Below are positions 35,396 through 46,382 of a stretch of DNA of 64,000 bases, in pieces (the first letter of the stretch is position 1; each line of letters begins with the position of its first letter). The notes below the pieces were generated by a model. That model saw only the letters and a program-made list of their open reading frames with translations, had not been told where the DNA came from and made no database searches. Origin of the DNA: Nereocystis luetkeana. Taxonomy: Eukaryota; Sar; Phaeophyceae; Laminariales; Laminariaceae. The stretch is taken from contig JARUPZ010000002.1 in assembly GCA_031213475.1 (NCBI GenBank), forward strand, positions 7,390,330-7,454,329, given 5' to 3'. The position numbers and the translations under genes were made by a program.

Positions 35396-37889
35396 CATAC
35401 GACAACGGCCTTGCATATATATCGAACACCCCCCCACCCCTCCCTCACTGTTTGGATCCGCTGGAGGCCGGACAGGGGCCCTCTTGGCATAAGCGAACGA
35501 TCTCTGCTCTCGACGTTCTAGAGGAGTCGAGGATTGCGGAGGGCTAACGGAGCCCGCGCCAGTGATGACGCCTATCCGGGACTTTTCGACCTGGCCCACG
35601 CGAGGGTTTTAATGCGGAGCGGAGCGGATGAGCTTACGTCCAGGCGCGCGGGGGGGGTGGGGGGTCTCTTCCATCTAAAACAAAAGGCATTTTTGGCGAA
35701 TGTGTAATCCCATATTTCCGGACCGTTTCGTAAGGGATATGTGTGGAGTTTGGAGAATAGTGGCGCCTGTACTTCAAGATGGCTTGTGCCTGCTGATGAT
35801 GTAGCTTGTGTGGCCTTCTGACAACGTAGCGCGGCAACAACCTCGGCGATGTACGCGCATGTATGCGAGGATGGTACTGTCCGGGTCGCACTGTATGCCT
35901 ACTCGTACAACTTGCAGGGCCAATCTATCGAAGAAGAGGGGCCGCCGTGGTTTTTGTGGGCTGACGGGGGCAGGCAGGAATATTGGTAACCGTTACTCCC
36001 CCCCCCCGTTCGCGGCGACAGACATTGATACTACTGTCGCCCGTCCGTTCTTTTTCTCCGGGCTGAAGTAACTGCCGTGCTTGGACAGGCATGGTGGCAC
36101 GAACCCATGGAATGGGGGGGGTAATAGAGGCCAACGTCTAATAGTAGGAGAAAGTTGTGACACTATATGAGGGGGCGGGTTGAGGTGTGCAAGGGCAAAT
36201 TTTATTCTAACATCCATTCCGTGTGAAGTCCCGCAAGGTACCAACTTGCAACACAGTCCGTGTCCTTTTTTGTTGTGAAGAGATGCACCCGAGGTAGTAT
36301 TTAACCTCTCGAGATACCCCTGGGTAAACTGGAAACCTTCCACTCATGTAGTTGTGCACCCGTACAGTAACCCAAGACGGTTACTTTACCCCCCCCCCCC
36401 AAGAATCAGCGTGGCGATGGGATGATCTTTGGGGCAGGTATGGGGCCGAGTCACGCGCACAAGCTACAGTAGTATAGTACTTACTGCAGTTTCATTCGTT
36501 AATTAAAATTATGCTTTAATTTGAACACACGGCTCTGAAGTGGAGCAAGAGTATATGTGGGCAACGGAATGGAAAGCAGGAACTATCTGGCTTGGAAGAC
36601 AGCTTCTCTTGTCTAGGAGACTGCTTGACAGTGTGTGGTATTATTCCTCTCCATGATGAGAGATGGAAGGGACCTGTTGAGAGTGATTCGATAGCGGCTT
36701 GATTCAAGGCATCAAGCGCGCTCTCTGCTCTCCTTCTATTAACTCGCTAGACGGGCGAAGACACTTCTCCGAGGAGCTTTCCTCGGCCGCTTGTCTACTC
36801 TTCTCGTACCGACTATCCCCTAACTAACCATTGTACTGCAAGGGAACCTTCAGAGCCCCGGGAATACTCTTCGGGTGTTACAGGGCTTTGATGCTAATAT
36901 ACGGCTAGTCCATGACCATTCTATTATAATATAGTCCCCTAAGACTCCATATCGCAGTTCACTTCTTCTGACGAAAGAAAGGAGGGGGGGAGTCGAACCC
37001 ATGCCCGGGTATATAATATACCTACGATCATTGTATATGCACACAGCACACCTGGTGCAAACGTATGCATGCCACGGTACTAATTTTTTGCGCAATAAGT
37101 TACCCTGCGGGGTACAGCACACGCACTAATATAATAGTCGTTGTACGTACAAAGGCTTAGGTTTTGCCATTTAGATACCTAAAAATAACGGCTAAACGAC
37201 CGCCCTTATCCTTTTTTCGTCTCATCATACAAGCATAATAAGCATCACACGTAAAATAGTTGCCCTCTCTCCCACACACTAAAAGCTGGGCCGCACACTA
37301 CTATACGGGACTATACGGGAGGGCTATATATAGATGCACTCTCGTACGTACGGCCTGCTGTACACGCATTGGCCAACAGTCCGGTCCGTCATACGGCAAC
37401 ATTCCATGATGATACTTGCGTTTTTTTGCCATATATATATTCGTAGTGCGTGAGAAGAGTGGCGAACGAAAGAAAAAGTACATACTCGTACGAACTTGCC
37501 TTTCAAGCTCACAAAAAAAAAACTGAATAATACGAGTTCGTCGTAGCACTGAGGGACCGCCAGGCCGCTTGGGGGAGGGAGGAAGAAGCCGGAGGAATGC
37601 GGCCGATGACCTGGGGGTGGAACGTTGATGATGAGGAATAGGATACCGTATATAGCCAAGATGAAACAAATATTTAATGACGTGGGGAATGGAAATTAAT
37701 TGGGAAACGGCTGGCAGAGAAACGTGTAAGGAATACTGCTTGCTGATTTACGGAAGAAGGATATTCGGTTTATATTGGAATGGCATCTACGCTATATAGA
37801 ATACCTGGTATAGAACTACATACTTAGATCACAACCCCTGAGCGTGCTCGGTTGGTGCATCCCTGGCCTCTCAGAGCTCCCACTTCCAA
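35396..37889. other. Intergenic stretch, no recognised gene
   Basis: Begins with another CTATGGTCATACGACAACGG motif (35388-35407) between C-rich runs. A box B-like GGTTCGACTCC occurs on the minus strand near 36990 without a matching box A. TACCTGGTA at 37802. Open frames here show no family resemblance. Confidence 0.5.
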
Positions 37890-39128
37890 ACCGCCTCCTT
37901 TCATTACTTGCCGGACCTTTCCAGCAGTTCTTGGTTTTCTCGGCCATTTCTTCCTTTCTTCTTTTTCGTTTCGTGTGCGTGCGTGTTCTCCGAGCACGGC
38001 ATCGCGGGAGGACCCGGCACCGTCGCGGGTGTCAGCGGGTGCTAGCGGGTAGAGGGGGGGTTGCAAGGAGCGCGGTCGCCGCTTTCGTGCCTAGGCGTCG
38101 CGTGTGCCTCGAGACACGAGGGATGCATGAACGGGCTTTGTCTGGCTTCGATTTACGATAGTTGATAGAGTATGTACGAGTTTATAAAGGTCGTTCGGGA
38201 AGGCAAGATCCCATTATAGCGGTGCTTATTTTTGCGACCACGCTGAAGTTGAAAGAAGGAGGTGTGCAGTTTGAAGACCAACGTTATCGAGCTGGCGAAC
38301 GACGGCCACGGTGAGCACCGGGCTTCACGCGGGGCGGGCGACGGGGATGATTGTGACAGAGAGTGATATAAGCTTTACCCGGACCGAATCGGTAGCGAGG
38401 TGGTCGCGAGAGGGGCGGGCGGCGTACGAGGCTGAGAGAGAAGCTCTTCTGTGCGGTTTTTTTCTTTTCTTCTTTTCGACCGGGTGCAAGGTGCTCCAAT
38501 CAGGCAGCTTATCATTACTACTTGCCGGACCTTTCCAGCAGTTCTTGGTTTTCTCCATTTCTCTTGGCACGTCCTTTCTTCCTTTTTTCGCCTTTCGTTT
38601 CGTGTGCGTGCGTGTACTCCGAGCACGGCACGGCGGGAGAGCCGTCGCGGGTGTCAGCGGGTGCTGGCGGGTAGAGGGGGGGCTGCAAGGAGCGCGGTCG
38701 CCGTTTTCGTGCCTAGGCGTCGCGTGTGCCTCGAGACACGAGGGATGCATGAACGGGCTTTGTCTGGCTTCGATTTATGATTGTTGATAGAGTATGTACG
38801 GGTTTATAAAGGTCGTTCAAGAGGGCAATATACTATTCAAGCGGTGCTTATTTTTGCGACCACGCTGAAGTTGAAAGAAGGAGGTGTACAGTTTGAACAC
38901 CAACGTTATCGAGCTGGCGAATGACGGCCACGGTGAGCACCGGGCTTCACGCGAGGCGGGCGACGGGGCTAATTGTGGCAGAGAGTGATAAAAGCTTTAC
39001 CCGGACCGAATCGGTGGCGAGGTGGTCGCGAGAGGGGCAGACGGCGTACGAGGCTGAGAGAGAAGCTCTTCTGTGCGGTTTTTTTCTTTTCTTCTTTTTG
39101 ACCGGGTGCAAGGTGTTCCAATCAGGCA
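37890..39128. repeat. Tandem duplication of about 615 bp
   Basis: Two near-identical units: about 37890-38507 and 38508-39128. Both contain CTTGCCGGACCTTTCCAGCA, GAGACACGAGGGATGCATGA, CTTTACCCGGACCGAATCGG and end at GACCGGGTGCAAGGTG-TCCAATCAGG. A plus-strand frame with SFTRTESVARWSREG is open in both units, with a handful of amino-acid differences, but matches nothing I know. Confidence 0.85.
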
Positions 39129-39454
39129 GAAAATTATTACACGAGAGGGGACGGGGATTTTTTTCCTTTCCGAGTTTTCGGTTTCATTTTCATTTTTTTT
39201 GCTGCTGTGCCGTGCTGTGCTTTCGCCTTCTTCCTACATACGAGTACAGACATAAGAGTAAGGTATATCGAAAGAAGAAAATAAGTACAGACAGCAGTAT
39301 CCTACCTGGGGTATGTACGTACGTACGACATCCGCGACGCGAAGCGCATATGTGGCATTCGAGCTGGCGTCGGAGCTGTTTGTTCCTGAAGCATGGCGGC
39401 GGGACTCTTGGCATTATCAAGTCGCCGGTTTGCAATTACGACCTAAACTCAATC

Positions 39455-40404
39455 GTGGACCTCAGGGATGCGTATTTTTCCCGGTAGCGGTAATTACCCG
39501 AAATTAATAGGGCTCGAGGTAATAATTTTTTTCAGAGGAAATTCTTTGCGTCCCCTATCCCCGGGCAAATAACGCCTCCATATAGAATGGAAACCCCCGT
39601 TTTTTTTTTCAAACGCTGCTAAGCTGTGCACTTGCGACTATATTTGGGAATGTAGCGCTGCCCATTGCGTTGCGTACGCATGTGATGTTTTGCTGCGAGG
39701 AATTGGATGTTATGGCGAGCGGAATCATCGAAGGAATGTACTATTAATACAATATAAAATATAATCATATATATGAGCTGACATATTCGAATGGAAAGGG
39801 TGAACTCGGCGCAGATGCAGCTGGGACGCTGGGATTTCGTTGAGGCGTCCAGCGTCCATGTTTACAGTTTCTAGTCGCGGATAAGGTCGCGATCGCTACA
39901 CGCGTACGAAGCAGCGCACTGCTGTAACTGCTCACTTCCTGCTTTGCGCTTTGTGTTGCTGATTTACCTCGCGACATATCATAAGTATATTCGTACATGA
40001 GAGATCGCTATCAGTACTACGGCAGTAGTCCTACTATTCCAGTATCAAATTGCTGCAGGACGAAATCAACGAGGACATGAACAATTAAAAATCAACTGAA
40101 ACCGATGAACATTTACTAAAGTACTTGCATTGTGCGCAACTGCTACTACTGCTGTGCACCTGGTGCCGGTAGAGTGAAAATGATCGAAAATGTCTGTCCG
40201 AAGGCCTGAACGAATCTTATACTTGTGCTTTATGTAGTGCATGGGCCACCCGGGGATGATATTTTTTGTCCCCCCCCCAAAATTACGCCTTTTTTTCCTC
40301 GAACGAGAGGAAATAGGGGAAATTTTTTGGAAAAGCTGAAAAAGGCTGTTTCCCGGAAATTTTTGGGTTCCGGGTGAGGAAATACGCATCCCTGTGGTGG
40401 ACCT
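39455..40404. mobile_element. Non-autonomous hAT-like DNA transposon
   Basis: The direct repeat GTGGACCT at 39455-39462 and 40397-40404 is an 8-bp target duplication candidate. Inside lie inverted ends CAGGGATGCGTATTT (39463) and AAATACGCATCCCTG (ending 40394). Two extra bases (TG) separate the right end from its duplication. Sequences near both ends share CCCGG blocks. No transposase frame is visible. Ends starting CAGGG with 8-bp duplications are typical of hAT elements. Confidence 0.65.
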
Positions 40405-41071
40405 CTGTCACTTTGCATAATTTGATGTACTTTTTTCCTTCCAGAGCGAGCGTAGCGGGCGGCGTAGGCCGCCCGCGGAGCGAAGCGCCTTGTATACATA
40501 TATATATACCAGGTATATATTGCCAGAAGGCACAATTTTTCTAAATATAATAACAGTAGTTACCAGGTACTGGTATTAAATAGTAATACGAGTACTACTG
40601 CTTGCTGTATAGTAGCATAGAGAGTAGAAAGTGCCAAGTAATCGTTGGTACGTACGAGGACGCATTTCGCTTTAACCAGTACAGTTAATACGTGCTGGAC
40701 AAGCGGCCTCAGTTTTGTGTGCGTAGTGGCTGCACACCAACTACCTCGAAGTCCACAATGGCCACATTCCCACGAGGGCGGGGGGTATCGTTGATCCTTC
40801 GCGGAGCGTTCAAGCTGGGAGGTTGTTCAACCTATTTCCTTTTCCAATGATACTGCTCGCACGAAGTTCGTGTTTTTGTTCTGTGGGCCCGCCCGGATCT
40901 TAGGTCTTAGGATGCTCATCGTCCCCCATCCCCTCTTTCCACGTCCCGTATACGCCATCCATATCTATAGCGCTCCAAGTTTACAAAACCCGAACACGGA
41001 GGAACGATAGGGCTAGACAAAGACATCGGGCTGCGGGCCTGGCCTCTGCCTCGTCAAGATAGGAAAGGGGT
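40405..41071. other. Upstream region of MON1
   Basis: Contains a GC-rich hairpin GCGGGCGGCGTAGGCCGCCC near 40455, TACCWGGTA at 40507 and 40561, and the presumed MON1 promoter. TATCTATAG at about 40961 could serve as a TATA-like element about 110 bp before the start codon, but this is weak. Confidence 0.4.
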
Positions 41072-44000
41072 ATGGAAGACGAAAACTCAATCGATGGGTG
41101 TCACCTGGAACCTAGCGACGAAGACAGACCAGACGTCGAGAGCCTCCACGCGGAAATCTCGCCCATATCGGAGGCACTATCATCAGGACCAAACCAAAGC
41201 GTTTTGTATCACAGCAGCAGCAGCAGCAGTAGCATCAGAAGTGGAGGTCTTTCTTCAACGAAAGAAGAGCTCGAGCACGCCCGCAGCGGCAGCAGCAGCT
41301 TCAGCAAAGGATACCAGGATGTAAGCACAATAGTGACGGATACGGAGCAGGAGAAACCCCAAAACTGCGACGGTGAGGGCTCACCACCGTTGCGGCAAAC
41401 ACGAGTGACTCAAGAAGCCATGACCAAGGAACGAGGAGGAGGAGGAGGAGGAGGAGGAGGAGGAGGAACACCGGGCAATGTACCACCAGGAGGGAGAAGA
41501 GGAGGAGGAGGAGGAGGGGGGGGAGGGGGGGGGGAAGAGGGTGAAGATGGCGAAGAAGACGACTTTACCTGGGGCGCGGCCAAGCACATCTTCGTGCTCA
41601 GCAGCGCGGGGAAGCCGGTGTTCTCCCTCTCGGGCGACGAGCAGCACCTGGCCACCCTCACTGGGCTCATCCAGGGCCTGCTCTCGCTCTGCGAAGACTG
41701 CGACGGGGACGAAATGGAGTCCATCTCCGCCGGCAGCAGGAAGTTCGTATTTTTGAAAAGGGGAGACCTGGTGCTCGTTGCGGTGTCTTCGCCATCGGCG
41801 TCAGCTGCAAAGCTTGTGGATGACGGGGTCCATGGGAGCGGGGGAGGCAGGGAATGGAGCGAGGGGGCGGTGGAAGACACGGAGGCCCCTGAGTGCGAGA
41901 GCTTTCTGCGGCTTCAGCTCGAGTATATGTACGCCAGCATCCTTTTCTTGCTGACCTCCAAGGTAATTTTCATCGCAGACAGCGCGCAACAGAAGCAGCA
42001 ATGACAGAAACAGCAGCACGCAGCACGCATCACAGCATCAAGCAATAGCACCAGCAGCAGCAACAGCAACAGCAGAAGCAATATAAGACGTCTATGATAA
42101 CATCAAGTAAAAGCAGCCGCAAACTTGCGCTTGACACGAAAAGGCATCCCGCCGACGTGGGGCCGGCCGGTGGGCCTGTCTGCGGAGCCGTCGCGGCAGG
42201 CAGAGTGGGCACCCCCGCCAGTCTTGTGTGTCGATGTGTTGGAGTGCCAACCACCAGGCACCATTTACACGAGAGGAATGTGTATCGATCGTACCAAAAT
42301 TGTTCTTGCGGAATGTTACTTATTAACGGGGCCCCAGGCCCGAAAGCGGTTCTCGAGACACAAGCGCGCGAAAAATCCGGCTCGTATTATTGTGTTGACG
42401 CGTACCTGGTACCTGGTACTCGGTAGTTTTTTTTAGCTCCTCACGACGATCTGACTGGCAGCAGACCTGGCCAATGTTTCCCCTTTGAGTTGATTATTTT
42501 CTCCCAGTTGTCGCGAGTTGCAGCGGCGCAGCAAGCCTTTCGAGCGCGTTGTCCCGTGATGCATGCGGTCGCTTGGAGTAGACGGGCGGACATACACGGC
42601 TTGCTGTGCGGGCATATGCTTGTCCGCGACGGTACCTGGTAGCCTACAAAATACCCCCAGGCTTTCGCGGCCGTGCCACATTGCCCATTGAACCTGTGGT
42701 GTGCCAGAAGCAGTACGTACACCGGCAGCGTACGGTCTACGCTCGCGCTCGGCGTGGCGCCAACGTCCATATCGTGCCACACGCATTCCCATCCGCATCC
42801 CTTTTCCAGTATACCGCTGCCTCAACTGTGTCCCGGGCCCGGCTATCGTCTATGTCGTATGATGCTCTCTCTCTCTTCTTAGGTGCAGGACATCTTGCGA
42901 AGATCGCCGGGATACGATCTTCGCGAACTTCTGGGTGGGGCAGACACCTCCCTGAGGGGTGCTATCGACCTCTCCGAGCCTTCTCGTGGGCACGGCCGCA
43001 TGCTAGCCGGAGGAGTTGAGACCGTCTGGATGGATCCGTGGATCCGAACGAAAGTGTCAAGGGCCCTCCAGGCTGCTCAGGCGGCGGCCTCCCCGAGCGC
43101 GCTCTACGCTCTGTGGCTTTGCGGGGAGAAGCTGGTGTCGCTGGCGCAGCCGAAAGAGCCGTCACACCGCCTCGACTCGCGGGACCTCCTCTTGCTGGTT
43201 AACTTCGTCGCCACGCAGCCGGCGCTGCGCAACGCGGAGTCCTGGACCCCCGTGTGCTTCCCCCGGTTTCAAGAAAAGGTAAGGGACGGATGCGGTCGTC
43301 CCGATTTGTTTAGTGCTTTCGATCGGCACGACGAAGGAAGGCGTCTTGGCGTTGTATCTGTATATACGGCGGGCGAATAGTGTTTGTGTAGCTGGTAACA
43401 AAAGCATGGTGTCCTGTCTAGGATTCTTCTCGGCGTATATGTGTAACCTGTGTTTGAAACTTCAAAGTTTGTTGGGACAAGGAGAAGACGGCACCTAAGT
43501 CGGCACCCAGCTGTATGCCGCGGAAGTGCGCCTTTTGAGACTGTACGGGGCCCAGCGTCTGTGGTATTTCACGTGCGGTGTCCTGCCATATACCACGGCC
43601 TCGTGCCTGTCGGGACTGCACGGCACTCGACCACCCCGGTTACACACCTGTGGGCTCTCATGCGGGCATACTCGCCCTTCCGTGTGTATTTGATAGACCC
43701 CTCGGCCAAAAGGCAGATATTGCCTACCTGTCACTCCACGCGCGTGCGTGTGTGCCCCCTGCTGCTTTTTTTGTGTGTCTCACCCGCATTTGTTTAAATG
43801 ACCCCTCATTTGTTTCGCACCCCAATAGGGCCACCTCTACGCGTACATCGCCTTTCTTGAGGAGCCCCCCTCACCGACTCCGGCGACGACAACGACAACA
43901 AACGGCAAGCCCGCATCCGGTCGCGGCGGCGGCGCAGATGGCGGCGGCGCAAACGACAGCGCGGGCGAAGGTGGCGGCGGTGCTAGCACCCGAAAAAAAA

Positions 44001-44800
44001 GCGGTAGGGGCGAGGATTACCGATTAGCGGGAGAATCTTGCGTCATCCTGGTGTCCGTGGAGGCTTCCTCGGAGCAGTTCCAGGCCTTCCGACGCGCTCG
44101 GGTAGGTCTGGAGACGCGCTTTCGCTCGGCGCTCGGAACGAACTGGGACCGCTACCTCGGCATGGGCGGGGAGATGGAAAGGGAGGGGATCCTGACGAAG
44201 TTTTGCACGCAGATGCAGGCTTTGCATTTTTATTATTGCCTACGGGGTAGGAGGGGCGGAGCGCCGTGCGTGACGCAGTGTCTTTCGTCTCCGTTTGTGG
44301 ACCCGCTGGCGGACGACCCCGACGCGCAGCGCGTCGTTTGGGGATGCTACACCCGCGCGGCGCTGAGGCTTCGACGGGGGAGCTGTCAGGAGGGACGCGT
44401 TTTCTGCGGCACGGGGAGGGGGGAGTGGCGTCTAGACGAGCAACGGCGATCAGACGCTGCAGGAGGGCGGGAAGCAAGAGGAGGGGGAGGGAGGAGTGAG
44501 GAGGGGGGTGTCGACCAAGCGACGGCGCTGTTTGAGTCCGACCCCGTGCACAACCTGACGTACGAGATCGGGCCGAAGGTGACGGTGATGTCTGTGTTCG
44601 GACGGCGCAGCGACGGGTCGGGCGGCGGTCGGTGGACGTCGTCTTCCTCGGCTGCCCGCGGCCACCGCGACGAGCTGCACGCGTGTTTCCCGTCTTCCGT
44701 CCCCCCCCAGGTGGCGTACAAGGCGGCCGTCCGTCTCGTGGCCATCGTCCGAAGGGACAGGGATTGGCTGTTTCTTACCGGCACGGGAGCGCCCAAGTGA
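41072..44800 (+). CDS. MON1: Vacuolar fusion protein MON1 (Rab7 GEF subunit), 3 exons
   Basis: MON1 pairs with CCZ1 as the guanine-nucleotide exchange factor that activates Rab7 on late endosomes and vacuoles. Exons 41072-41962, 42883-43278 and 43829-44800 join in phase 0 at GT-AG borders and give about 752 residues. Residues 1-165 are acidic and Ser/Gly-rich, with a poly-Gly run (about 122-155) encoded by a GGA/GGG repeat. The first longin domain begins at AKHIFVLSSAGKPVFS (about 169). The second exon carries YDLRELL and WTPVCFPRF, both recognisable MON1 blocks. The third holds a Thr/Gly-rich insertion, ESCVILVSVEASSEQFQAF and the C-terminal longin-like end with DRDWLFLTG. A second low-complexity insertion lies near residues 550-590. 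The start is the first ATG after a run without convincing coding sequence. No CCZ1 gene is visible nearby. MON1 identity is strong; the length of the N-terminus is less sure. Confidence 0.93.
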
Positions 44801-46382
44801 AAAAGGCGTCGCGGAGACGGGGAGTGGTACTGCTGTAGCCGGGTGTTGTCGGGTGGATTAACAGCAGTACGAGTATATAGACTGCTGTAGGGATGGCGCG
44901 TGTGCTGTTATCGGCTCGTAAGTCTTGTCGTGTTTCGCGACGACGAGGAGCTGCTGGAATGGTAACGGTAGGGGTCGATGGGGATCGATGGAGTCGTGGT
45001 CGTCGCGCAGTACGGAAACGAAAAGGAGCGAAGTGAGGAGGAGAGTCTTGGCGTGGTTGTGTTCATCCGTGATTATTTCGTCGTGATAGTGGGGTCCATG
45101 GAGCACCACTTCTGGAACCTGCGCGTGCATTTAACCCTACAAGGGCCGAGGTATACCCAACGAACTAATGGCATGTAAAGAACCGCACCGGCTGTCTTAC
45201 CAATAATGTGAGCGCACAGCTGTCGCTCGAGGGGGATCATGCAACGCGCGTGTCGTATACCTGATAGCCCAGCTAGGACGATTTTTAGTGTGCCGTCCCT
45301 TAGTCCAGCAGAATGGGCTGCTTCGCGTTACCGACCGCTGTAAACGTCATTTGTATCCGTCATGTTTTGCCTTCTCAAATCCCAGAGGGGCCTCTCACTG
45401 GCCTCCACAAAACCTGAAACGTGTCAATGACTTGCTGTGCGGTATTTGAAGGCATGTATGTGCTTGGATTGATAGTAGCTCGAGTAGCACGCTGGTAAAA
45501 CGTGCCACATGATATACCGCAACGGAAAAACACGAACGCCGTCCTGGGCGCCTCAGCACGCTGTTGCCGGCCCGCAGCACGCGGCAAATTTTGCGGCGGC
45601 GTATTACTGTGGCCTTAGCCTGGCGGCTCGAGGGAGCGCCGGCGAATGGTGGCTGCAGACCGTCGCGACACATAACTCGTGCTTGTTAGAGCGCCCGCCC
45701 TCTCTCCCGCGCAAAAGAAAATTATGCACCACGCGCGAAAGGGCTGCGCTCCTGCCCCCGTATCATTTTCGCCGACGAGATCGATCGAATGTATGCCCAC
45801 GTAACTAGAGCTGCGATGCCCTCGATACTAGCGCTTGGCGCCAGAAAGTACTCCTGATGGACTAATAACCTCCTAATCGTACATAGTTCAGGTTTCGTGC
45901 ACGCGTTGTTCCTCTCGCGTGAAAGATATGCCGCGCACGCATAGTATAGGGTAGCCACGGGGGGTGGCTGTGTTTCACGCCGCATAAATCATTGTGAGAG
46001 GCACAAGTTGCAAAGCCTCTGCACCGGCAAAACTCTAGCAATTCTCGCCCGTGACACACGGCGTTATCATAGAGGGAGAGAGCTCTGGGTGATTTCTCAG
46101 GCAGCTGTCTATCTTGGGATCTTAGCGCCACAGCGGTCGGTTTGTCGTGCTTCCTCGATGCCTCCATGTAAAAATACGCATAATATTTTAGCTGTGCGAA
46201 TCGTGGGTGTCTGTAAAACTATCCTGATACTATATCAGCAACAGCTGAAACAGTGCAAGACAGTAAACACCCGGACCCATCGACAGGGGAGTGAGCTTCA
46301 GCCGACAGGAACCTTGTTCGACGTAAGCTGGAAGATCCTCATGCTTCCCTTGCTTGGCGAACGCTCGCTACACATAGTCGCT
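44801..46382. other. Convergent intergenic region between MON1 and the kinase gene
   Basis: Both genes end towards this 1.6 kb stretch, which must hold their 3' UTRs. I see no further gene, repeat family or RNA gene. Short open frames show no resemblance to known families. Confidence 0.5.

Noticed and set aside
36975-37060. tRNA gene on the minus strand (perfect box B GGTTCGACTCC)
   Set aside because: No box A at the right distance and no cloverleaf.
41430-41545. Poly-Gly run as an intron in MON1 exon 1
   Set aside because: Frame stays open through it and no convincing donor-acceptor pair flanks it; treated as a low-complexity coding insertion.
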